64,000 nt of DNA from Paractinoplanes deccanensis (GTDB lineage Bacteria; Actinomycetota; Actinomycetes; Mycobacteriales; Micromonosporaceae). Numbering within the stretch: position 1 is the first letter of the stretch; every line of letters starts with the position of its first letter. Shown here piece after piece: positions 1 through 7,510 of the stretch. The notes under the pieces are model-generated. The model saw only the letters and a program-made list of their open reading frames with translations, had not been told where the DNA came from and made no database searches. The stretch is taken from positions 62,001-126,000 of the forward strand of contig NZ_BOMI01000002.1 of NCBI RefSeq assembly GCF_016862115.1, read 5' to 3'. The position numbers and the translations under genes are program-made.

Positions 1-2306
1 ATCGCCTGCTGCGAGTGCACGAGCGCCTCCAGGTTGCGGTTCTGCTTCTCGAGCAGCCAGGACAGGTTGCCGTGCACCTGCGCCCGGCCGGTGCGGTCGC
101 CGATCCGCTCGTGCAGGGCGAGCGCCCGGCGCAGCTCGGCGCCGGCGTCCGCGTAGCGGGTGAGCCGCGTGTACGCCCGGGCGAGGTTGCGGTGGGTGTG
201 CGCCTGGCCGCTGTGGTCGCCGAGCCGGCGTGCGGCCTCCAGGGCGGCGAGGTGCGAGGCGACGTAGTCGTCCCAGTGCCCCTGCCGGTCGAAGAACGTG
301 GCAAGCGTCCAGGCGAGCTGCCAGGCGTGGGCGGGGAAGTCGCCGGCCGACCGCTCGATCAGGTCGACCATGGCCGCGTACTCGGCGGTGAACCAGGCCA
401 GCGCCTGCTGCGCACCGGGAAACTCCTCCGGCACCACCTCGGGGCCGCGCGGCAGCGCGGCGATGGGGTCGCGCTGCGGGTTGAGCAGGCGGTCGGCGGC
501 GAGCGCGGTGTGCAGGTAGTGGTCGAGCAGGCGCCGCCGGGCCGCGCGGAGCTCCGGCCCGCTCTCCGCGCCGGCGAGCTCGGCCGAATACTCGCGGAGC
601 AGGTCGTGGAAGGTGAAGCGGCCGAGGACCCGTTCGGTGAGCAGGCTGGCCCGGGTCAGCTCGGCGACGGCACGGCGGGCCTGCCTGCGGGGCAGCCCGG
701 CGAGGGCGGCGATGGCGGGCACGGTGACGTCCGGCCCGGGGTGCAGGCTCAGCAGGCGGAAGAGCCGCGCGGCGTCCGGCCCGAGCATGCGGTACGGGGC
801 GTGCAGCACCGCGCGCAGGTCGGTGCCGGGGGCGCCGCCGTCGAACAGGTCGAGCACGTCCGCCCGGCCGGTCAGCTCCCCGGCGATCGCGGCGAGCGGG
901 GAGCCGGGGTGGTTCGCCGCCCGGGCGGCGACGACGGCGAGGGCCAGCGGCAGCCGCGCCGACGCGGCGATGATCGTGCGGACCGCCGCACTCTCGGCGG
1001 CGACCCGGTCGGCGCCGAGCCGGCGCTCCAGCATCTCCCGCGCCTCGTCGTCGGAGGGCAGATCCAGGCGGGTCTGGTAGGCGCCCTCGGCGGCGACCAG
1101 GGCGGTGAGGTCGACGCGGCTGGTCACCACCACGAAGCACCCGGCCGTGCCGGGAAGCAGGGGACGGACCTGCTCGGCGTCCCGCGCGTTGTCCAGCACG
1201 ACCAGGACCCGCTTGCCCGCGATGATGCTGCGGTAGAGACCCACCTGCGCCTCGAAGCTGAACCCGAGGCGCTCGGGCGGCACGGCGAACGCGTCGAGGA
1301 AGCCCCGGACGGCCTCGGCCGGCTCGACCCCGCCGCCGGTGTCGAAGCCGCGCAGGTTCACGTAGAGCTGCCCGTCGGGGAAGTGCTGCCGCACGCGGTG
1401 CGCCCAGTGCACCGCGAGGGTCGTCTTGCCGACGCCCGCCGTGCCCACGACGGCGGCGACGCGGACCGGGGCGCCGGCGCCGTCGAGCACCGCGTCGAGA
1501 CGGGCCAGCGCCTCCGCCCGCCCGGCGAAGCTGACCAGGTCGGCGGGCAGCTGACGCGGGACCGGGGCGGCACCGTCCGCGGCCGGGGCGCCCTGGAGGA
1601 CCTGGAGCCGGACGGCCTGGAGCGGGGCGCCCGGTTCGACGCCCAGCTCGTCGGCGAGCCCGTCGCGCAGCGCCGCGTAGACCTCCAGCGCCTCGGCGGT
1701 GCGCCCGGCCCGGTGCAGGGCGGTCATCAGCAGCCCGTGCAGACCCTCCCGGTAGGGCTGGTCCCGGGCCGCCTGCACCAGCTCGCCGACCACGTCGGCG
1801 TGCCGCCCTGCGGCGATCTCCGCCTCGAACATCTCCTCCAGCACTGCCGACCGGCGCTCCCGCAGGGCCGGGGCCACCCGGCTCAACAGGGACTCCGGCG
1901 TGCCGCCGAGGACCGGCCCGGACCACATCGCCAGCGCCGAGCGCAGCCCGTCGGCGAGCCGCGCCGGGTCGTCCGTCCCGTCGCGGCGGGCCCGCTCGAC
2001 GGCCCGGGCGAAGTCGTCGAGGTCCAGCTCGCCGGGGCGCACGTCGAGGAGGTAGCCGGGCGGGCGGCGCACGATCCGGTCGGCACCGAGCAGCTTGCGC
2101 AGGCCGGAGACGTGCACCTGGAGCTGCCCGCGCACGGTCGGCGGCGGGTCGTCTCCCCAGACCAGGGCGATGAGGCGCTCCTCGGGAACCACCCGGCCCG
2201 CCTCCAGCAGCAGGGCCGCCAGCACGGCGCGGGGTTTGGGGCCGCCGAGCGGCAGGGACGCGCCGTCTCGGTCCACCGCCACCGGCCCGAGCAGGCGGTA
2301 ACGCAC
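1..2306 (-). CDS. SARP/AfsR-type regulator with NB-ARC ATPase and TPRs (3' end outside window)
   Basis: Partial gene: 768 codons are present and the 3' end lies beyond the left edge. GTG start at 2306, reading VRYRLLGPVAVDRDG, chosen because it aligns with the N-terminus of the paralogue at 5468-7453. Domains in order: OmpR-like winged helix with PKPRAVLAALLLEAGRVV and QLQVHVSGLRKLLG (residues about 1-95), bacterial transcriptional activator (BTAD) helices (about 100-245), NB-ARC ATPase with P-loop GTAGVGKTT (about 287-295), RVLVVLDNARD as Walker B and LPLALAVVAAR, then LGRFTFHDLLREYSAEL, then TPRs (HTHRNLARAYTRL, WLLEKQNRNLEALVHSQQA). Proteins of this family are transcription activators in which the ATPase and TPR parts gate the DNA-binding head. 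It is divergent from the sialidase gene across 140 bp, so control of that gene is plausible but not shown. Confidence 0.9.
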   Translation of the reverse strand, partial: MRYRLLGPVAVDRDGASLPLGGPKPRAVLAALLLEAGRVVPEERLIALVWGDDPPPTVRGQLQVHVSGLRKLLGADRIVRRPPGYLLDVRPGELDLDDFARAVERARRDGTDDPARLADGLRSALAMWSGPVLGGTPESLLSRVAPALRERRSAVLEEMFEAEIAAGRHADVVGELVQAARDQPYREGLHGLLMTALHRAGRTAEALEVYAALRDGLADELGVEPGAPLQAVRLQVLQGAPAADGAAPVPRQLPADLVSFAGRAEALARLDAVLDGAGAPVRVAAVVGTAGVGKTTLAVHWAHRVRQHFPDGQLYVNLRGFDTGGGVEPAEAVRGFLDAFAVPPERLGFSFEAQVGLYRSIIAGKRVLVVLDNARDAEQVRPLLPGTAGCFVVVTSRVDLTALVAAEGAYQTRLDLPSDDEAREMLERRLGADRVAAESAAVRTIIAASARLPLALAVVAARAANHPGSPLAAIAGELTGRADVLDLFDGGAPGTDLRAVLHAPYRMLGPDAARLFRLLSLHPGPDVTVPAIAALAGLPRRQARRAVAELTRASLLTERVLGRFTFHDLLREYSAELAGAESGPELRAARRRLLDHYLHTALAADRLLNPQRDPIAALPRGPEVVPEEFPGAQQALAWFTAEYAAMVDLIERSAGDFPAHAWQLAWTLATFFDRQGHWDDYVASHLAALEAARRLGDHSGQAHTHRNLARAYTRLTRYADAGAELRRALALHERIGDRTGRAQVHGNLSWLLEKQNRNLEALVHSQQA

Positions 2307-2341
2307 CGAGCGATCATGCCAGCGCAACAGTCCTCTATGGA

Positions 2342-2386
2342 TCGATGTCGGTCGAGGTTCACCTCGAATTGGCCTTCTGTTGAGGT
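2342..2386. promoter_or_regulatory. candidate SARP-binding direct repeats
   Basis: The divergent intergenic region between the SARP regulator and the sialidase has TCGATGT at 2342, TCGAGGT at 2352, TCGAATT at 2364 and TTGAGGT at 2380. The first three share TCGA at 10-12 bp steps, about one helical turn, as in the heptameric direct repeats bound by SARP winged helices. Spacing and sequence are imperfect and no -10/-35 boxes stand out, so this is only a candidate. Confidence 0.3.
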
Positions 2387-2446
2387 CGGGGAGCCATGGA
2401 AGCGGATCGAAAGCTCCGGAGAAGCACCGATCCCTAGCCTGGCCCC

Positions 2447-5400
2447 GTGCGCCGCCTTCTACCCACGTTCCTCGCCGTCCTGCTGGCCTCCGCCCCGACC
2501 GGGGCACCGGCCGCCGCGAGCGGCACCGCCCTCTCACCTTCCCCGGTCGGCACGGAACAGGTCCTGTTCCGCAGCGGCACCGGCGGCTACGGCTGCTTCC
2601 GCATCCCCGCGCTGGTCCGCACCGGCGCGGGCGCGCTGCTCGCCTTCGCCGAGGGCCGCAAGTCCCCGTCCTGCGCCGACCGGGGCGACATCGACATCGT
2701 GATGCGCCGCTCCACCAACGACGGCCGCACCTGGGGCCCCATCCAGGTGGTGCTGGCCGGGTCGCCGTCGGATCCGTCCGCGCCGGCCGTGCGGGGCAAC
2801 CCGGCGCCGGTCGTGGACGAGACCACCGGCCGGGTGCTGCTCGTGTCCACCTCCGGCAACCAGTCCCCGACCGGTCAGCGCCTGCCGTGGGTGCAGCACA
2901 GCGACGACGACGGGCGGACGTGGAGCGCCGCCCGCGCCCTGGACGTGAGCTTCGCCGGAACCCCGGCCGGCTGGTTCGCCACCGGCCCGTCGCACGGTGT
3001 GCAGCTGCGGAGCGGGCCGCACGCCGGCCGGCTGGTCGTCGGCGCGCACCAGATCACCGGCGGGAAGGCGTACCCGGGGGTGCTCTACAGCGACGACGGG
3101 GGTGGCACCTGGTCCGCCAGTGCCGTGCCGGCGCCGACGGCGCTGAGCATCGGCGAGATCTCCGTCGCCGAGCTGCCCGGCGGGGCCGTCTACGCGGCGG
3201 CGCGCAACGACGCCGGCGTGAGCGACCACCGGGCGTACGCGATCAGCACGGACGGCGGCACGACGATGCCGGCCTTCACCGCGCTGCCGTCGCTGGTCTC
3301 CCCCGACGTGCAGGGTGCCGTGCTGGCGCCGCGAGCGCTCCACCGGTCGGCGCCGGGCGACACGCTGGTCTACACCGGACCGGCCAGCCCCACCGGCCGG
3401 CAGATCATGCAGGTCCGCTACTCCGTCGACGGCGGCCGGACCTGGGCGCGCGCGCCGGGCGGGCAGCTCACCGACCAGCGCGCCGGTTACTCCGACCTGG
3501 CCGAGCTGGGTGGCGGCGAGATCGGCGTGCTCTACGAGGGCGGCGTCAGCTTCTCCGCCGACGAGCTGCGGTTCAACCGGTTCTCGCCGGCGGCGCTCGG
3601 CATTGCGGGCACCACCTTCACCGGCTCGGTCTCGGCCCAGCCGTCCACGCCACCGGGACGGACCACCCCCGACACCTCGGGTCAGGCGAACGACGCCTAC
3701 CTGACGGGCGACGCGGCGATCGCCGCGCGGAGCCTGGTGCTGGACGGCGCCGGCGACTACGCCGAGGTGCCGTATGCCCGCAGCCTCGACCCGGGCGCCG
3801 GCGACTTCACCGTCTCGCTGCGGTTCAAGCACGCCGCGACGGCCGCGACACCGCAGCGGGCGCTGCTGTGGGCGTACGGCACCGGGGCCGGCGTGCCTCA
3901 GGTGTGGGTGCGGTTGCAGCCCGCGCAGGACCAGGCCTACGCGTGGGTGCAGGGCGCGCAGGGCGGCGCCGCGGTCGCGCTGAGGGACAACTCCGCGGCG
4001 GCGGCCTTCGGGGACGACGCCTGGCACCAGCTCACCCTGACCCGTTCTGGTCCGCGGATCACGCTCACCGTGGACGGCACGCTGACCGCCTCGGCCACGG
4101 GCGTCGCGGGCCCGGTCACCGGCGCGGCGCCGAGCGGCGTCCGGCTGGGCGCGAAGCAGGACGGCACGGCCGGCGACGCCTTCGCCGGCTCCCTGGCCGA
4201 CGTGCGGGTGCCCGGTGTGGTGCTGCCCTTCGCCATCGTGGACGCCGCCGTCACCCCGGCCCGGGTCCGGGTCACGCTCAGCGACGACGTCTCCGGGCAC
4301 TGCACGGCGGCGACCCTGCTCGGCGGCTGGCGCACGGTCGCGACCGGCCGCGACGGCACGGCGGCGCTGACGGTCGACGCCACGCATCCGGGCGCCGAGT
4401 CGCCGTACACGCCGGCGCTGGACGTCGGCGGCGGCGATTTCACCTTCGCCACCTGGTTCCGCTACACCGGCACGTCGAACCAGGCGCTGCTCTGGGCGTA
4501 CGGCGCCACCAGCGGGAAGCGCTCGCTCTGGGTCCGCGCGCAGCCCGGCCAGGACCGCGTCTACGCCTGGGTGCAGACCGACGAGGCGACGGTGTCGATC
4601 CCGGTGCCGGACACGTCGGCCGCCGCCGGTTTCGGCGACGGCGCCTGGCACCTGCTGACCGTGCGGCGCAGCGGCGGCCAGGTGCGGGTGGGTGTCGACG
4701 GCGCGAGTGCCGCGGCGTCCGGTCTGACCGGCTCGCTCACGGCCGATCCGGCGGACGGTCTGCTGGGCCTGCGGCTGGGGTCCAAGCCGGACGGTACGGA
4801 CGTCCTGCAGGGCGCCGTCGACGAGTTCCGGCTCTACCGGCGGGCGCTGTCGGACGCCGAGCTCGCCTCGGCGGCGACGGCGAGGTATCCGGCGGACCTG
4901 CCGTCGGTGTGGTGGTCGTTCGACGGCAACTTCACCACCTACCACGACGTGGTGCGGCCCGCGCCGGACGGCCCGGCGACACCGGACCACTCGGCGCGGT
5001 GCAAGCACGCGTACGTGCGCGGCGGTGCGACGCTCACCGCCGGGCGGTACGGCAGCGCGCTGGCCTTCGACGGCACCGACGACGCGGTGCAGCTCGCACA
5101 CGGCGCGCCGCTCGCGTTCGGCGACCGCGACTTCACCGTCGCCACCTGGCTGCGGTACAGCGCCGCGAGCGGCCGCGACCAGGTCGTCTTCTGGGCGTAC
5201 GGCGTCGGGGCCGCCGAGCGGGCCCTGTGGTTGCGGGCCCAGCCCGGCAAGGACCGGCTGCTGGCCTACGCGCAGACCGACGTGGGGCCGGCCGGGGTCG
5301 AGGTCGCCGACGCCTCCCCGTCCGTGGCCTTCGGCGACGGGGCCTGGCACCACGTCGCGCTGACCCGCGCCGCGGGCGTGCTCTCGCTCAGCGTCGACGG

Positions 5401-5656
5401 CAAGGTGCTGTCCTCGGCGCCGATCTCCGGGTCGCTGACGTACGGCGACACATTCGCGGTGGACGGCCTACAGCTCGGCGCACGGCTCGACGGTGTGGAC
5501 CGGCTCGCCGGGTCGCTCGACGAGGTCCGGGTCTTCGACCGCGCGCTGTCCGCCGAGGAACTGGCCCGGGTGCGCGACAACGCCGATCTGGGGTCGGCCA
5601 CCGTGCTGCGGCTCCCGTTCGAGGTCGTGACCACCACCGGATATCCGCGGATGTGA
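2447..5656 (+). CDS. secreted exo-alpha-sialidase with three LamG modules
   Basis: 1,069 residues from GTG 2447. Signal peptide MRRLLPTFLAVLLASAPTGA with likely Ala-x-Ala cleavage near residue 25. The catalytic propeller has the FRIP motif (residues 51-54, carrying the first Arg of the sialidase triad), Glu in FAEGRKS, and Asp boxes STNDGRTWG, SDDDGRTWS, SDDGGGTWS and SVDGGRTWA, ending near residue 385. Three concanavalin/LamG jelly-roll modules follow at about 430-590, 635-800 and 860-1060, each with the pattern FTVSLRF/FTFATWF, WAYG and DDAWHQLTL-type cores. Expected role: release of terminal sialic acids from host, plant or fungal glycans outside the cell, with the LamG modules binding glycan. 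Divergent from the upstream SARP gene. The last 189 bp overlap the opposite-strand SARP gene at 5468-7453. Confidence 0.9.
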   Translation: MRRLLPTFLAVLLASAPTGAPAAASGTALSPSPVGTEQVLFRSGTGGYGCFRIPALVRTGAGALLAFAEGRKSPSCADRGDIDIVMRRSTNDGRTWGPIQVVLAGSPSDPSAPAVRGNPAPVVDETTGRVLLVSTSGNQSPTGQRLPWVQHSDDDGRTWSAARALDVSFAGTPAGWFATGPSHGVQLRSGPHAGRLVVGAHQITGGKAYPGVLYSDDGGGTWSASAVPAPTALSIGEISVAELPGGAVYAAARNDAGVSDHRAYAISTDGGTTMPAFTALPSLVSPDVQGAVLAPRALHRSAPGDTLVYTGPASPTGRQIMQVRYSVDGGRTWARAPGGQLTDQRAGYSDLAELGGGEIGVLYEGGVSFSADELRFNRFSPAALGIAGTTFTGSVSAQPSTPPGRTTPDTSGQANDAYLTGDAAIAARSLVLDGAGDYAEVPYARSLDPGAGDFTVSLRFKHAATAATPQRALLWAYGTGAGVPQVWVRLQPAQDQAYAWVQGAQGGAAVALRDNSAAAAFGDDAWHQLTLTRSGPRITLTVDGTLTASATGVAGPVTGAAPSGVRLGAKQDGTAGDAFAGSLADVRVPGVVLPFAIVDAAVTPARVRVTLSDDVSGHCTAATLLGGWRTVATGRDGTAALTVDATHPGAESPYTPALDVGGGDFTFATWFRYTGTSNQALLWAYGATSGKRSLWVRAQPGQDRVYAWVQTDEATVSIPVPDTSAAAGFGDGAWHLLTVRRSGGQVRVGVDGASAAASGLTGSLTADPADGLLGLRLGSKPDGTDVLQGAVDEFRLYRRALSDAELASAATARYPADLPSVWWSFDGNFTTYHDVVRPAPDGPATPDHSARCKHAYVRGGATLTAGRYGSALAFDGTDDAVQLAHGAPLAFGDRDFTVATWLRYSAASGRDQVVFWAYGVGAAERALWLRAQPGKDRLLAYAQTDVGPAGVEVADASPSVAFGDGAWHHVALTRAAGVLSLSVDGKVLSSAPISGSLTYGDTFAVDGLQLGARLDGVDRLAGSLDEVRVFDRALSAEELARVRDNADLGSATVLRLPFEVVTTTGYPRM

Positions 5657-7453
5657 CCGGGCGGCGGGCACGGCCGTGAGCAGCGACCGCGCGTACCGGT
5701 GGAGCAGGTCGTGCATCCGGTAGCGGTCGCGGCCGGCGGGGTGCAGCAGGTTCGCCGCCACGAGCGCCCGCACCCGGCGCCGCGTCGCGGCCGGGTCGCC
5801 GGGGTCGGCGGCCTCGGCCGCGTCGCGGGTGAACTCGGGAAGTGCCAGCCGGCCGAGGCGCCGGAAGAGCCGGCGCTGCTCGGACGGCAGCCGCGCGTAG
5901 GAGGCCGCCACGGCGGCGCCGAACGAGCTCTCCGGCGCGCCGTCCAGGCTCAGGGCCTCCAGCACCCCGTCCCGGACGAGATCGGCCACGGCCGGGCGCA
6001 GCGGGCCGCCGCCGCGGGCGGTGAGGTTCGCGGCGGCGATGCGGGCCGCCAGCGGCAGGCCGCCGCACATGCCGGCGAGGTCCGCGGCCGCGCCGGGGTC
6101 CGCGTCCACCGAGGCGGCGCCCAGCTCGGCGCGCAACAGCCCGACCGTCTCCGCGACCGGCAGCGGGCCGACCGGGACGCTCACCGCGCCGTCGTGGACG
6201 ACCAGGTCGTCCAGCCGGTAGCGGCTGGTGACCACGACGACGGCGCGGTGGCCGGGCAGCAGCGGGCGGACCTGGCCGGCGCTCGTGGCGCCGTCGAGCA
6301 CCAGCAGCACGCGGCGCCCGGCGAGCAGCGAGCGCAGCGACCGGGACAGTTCCTCCTCCGTCGCGGGCAGCCGGCCGGCCGGCACCCCCAGCGTGCGCAG
6401 CGTCTGGGCCAGCGCCTCGGCGGCCGGCAGCGGCGAGCGGTGCGGGTCGAAGCCGTGCAGGTCGACGTGGAGCTGGCCGTCCGGGAACAGGTGACGCACG
6501 TCGTGCGCCCAGCCCGTGGCAAGGGCGGTCTTGCCTACGCCGGGCAGGCCGTGCAGGACGAACAGGCGCACCGGCGGGTCGTCCTCCGCCGCCCACTGCC
6601 CGGCCGCGGCGGTGAGCGCCGCGCGCTCGCGGTCGCGGCCGACGAGGACCGCCGGCGCGGGCGGCAGCTGGGCCGGCGCCGGCCACACCGGGCCGGTGGC
6701 CGCCACCGGCGGGGCCTCGGCCCCGGGGTCGTTGCCGCGCAGGATGCTCTGGTGCAGCTCGCGCAGGCGAGGGCTGGGGTCGATGCCGAGCTCGCCGGTC
6801 AGGCGCGCGCGGATCGTGGCGTACGCGGCCAGCGCCTCCGGGGTGCGCCCGGCCTCGTGCAGGGCCCGCATCAGGTGCAGGGCGAGCCGTTCCCGGAACG
6901 GGTGCTCCTGGACGAGCCGGCCGAGATCGCCGATCAGTCCCTCGGCCCGGCCGAGTTCCAGCTCGGCGTCGGCCAGTTGCTCGTACGCGGTGAGCCGCAG
7001 CTCCTCCAGCGCGGCGCCCTCGCTGTGGATCAGCGGCTCGGCGGCACCGCCCAGCGCCGGTCCGGGCCAGCGGGAGAGGGCGTCGCGCAGGTCCCGTGCG
7101 GCCGGCTCGGCATGCCCGGCAGCGAGGCCGGCCGCCGCCCGGTCCAGCGCGGCCCGGACGACGTGCAGGTCGAGCTCGCCGTGCTCGACGTGGATCTGGT
7201 ATCCGGGCGGCTTCCGGCTGATCCGGGCCGGGCCGACGACCTTGCGCAGGCCGGACATGGAGACCTGGAGCTGGGCGCGCCCGTTGGCCGGCCAGTCGGT
7301 GCCCCAGACCAGGTTGCACAGCTGGTCGTCGGCGACGACCTGGTTGGCCCGCAACAGCAGGGCGGCCAGCAGGGAGCGCTGTTTCGGCCCGGCCAGCGGC
7401 CGCGGGCCCTCCGGCCCGTGGACCGCGACGGGCCCGAGGAGCACGTATCGCAT
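5468..7453 (-). CDS. SARP/AfsR-type regulator, short form (winged helix-BTAD-NB-ARC)
   Basis: 661 residues from ATG 7453 (MRYVLLGPVAVHGPEG). Winged helix (about 1-95, GPKQRSLLAALLLRANQVV), BTAD (about 100-240, ALHEAGRTPEALAAY), NB-ARC with P-loop GLPGVGKT (302-309), RRVLLVLDGAT, and the MHD-type motif MHDLLHRYA at 580-588. It is the paralogue of the regulator at the left edge but lacks TPRs. From about residue 600 to the stop the reading frame is antisense to the last LamG module of the sialidase (PAARSHPRISGGGHDL onward), a tail with no resemblance to the family. The 3' end therefore looks truncated and fused to whatever frame was open. Lies 57 bp after the DTR-repeat gene, with a hairpin between. 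Presumed transcription activator; target unknown. Confidence 0.85.
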   Translation of the reverse strand: MRYVLLGPVAVHGPEGPRPLAGPKQRSLLAALLLRANQVVADDQLCNLVWGTDWPANGRAQLQVSMSGLRKVVGPARISRKPPGYQIHVEHGELDLHVVRAALDRAAAGLAAGHAEPAARDLRDALSRWPGPALGGAAEPLIHSEGAALEELRLTAYEQLADAELELGRAEGLIGDLGRLVQEHPFRERLALHLMRALHEAGRTPEALAAYATIRARLTGELGIDPSPRLRELHQSILRGNDPGAEAPPVAATGPVWPAPAQLPPAPAVLVGRDRERAALTAAAGQWAAEDDPPVRLFVLHGLPGVGKTALATGWAHDVRHLFPDGQLHVDLHGFDPHRSPLPAAEALAQTLRTLGVPAGRLPATEEELSRSLRSLLAGRRVLLVLDGATSAGQVRPLLPGHRAVVVVTSRYRLDDLVVHDGAVSVPVGPLPVAETVGLLRAELGAASVDADPGAAADLAGMCGGLPLAARIAAANLTARGGGPLRPAVADLVRDGVLEALSLDGAPESSFGAAVAASYARLPSEQRRLFRRLGRLALPEFTRDAAEAADPGDPAATRRRVRALVAANLLHPAGRDRYRMHDLLHRYARSLLTAVPAARSHPRISGGGHDLEREPQHGGRPQIGVVAHPGQFLGGQRAVEDPDLVERPGEPVHTVEPCAEL

Positions 7454-7468
7454 GGCGCGACGCTAGGC

Positions 7469-7501
7469 AGCGGCGCTTCGAAAACGCTTCGAAGCGCCGC
7501 T
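7469..7501 (-). terminator. perfect hairpin between DTR-repeat gene and SARP gene, possibly also an operator
   Basis: 14-bp perfect inverted arms (AGCGGCGCTTCGAA and its complement) around a 5-nt loop, lying after the stop at 7511 and before the ATG at 7453. There is no U-run. The same sequence contains CTTCGAA twice in direct orientation exactly 11 bp apart (7476 and 7487), the spacing of SARP-binding heptamers, so it could be an autoregulatory operator rather than a terminator. Confidence 0.5.
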
Positions 7502-7510
7502 CCCCCTGTG

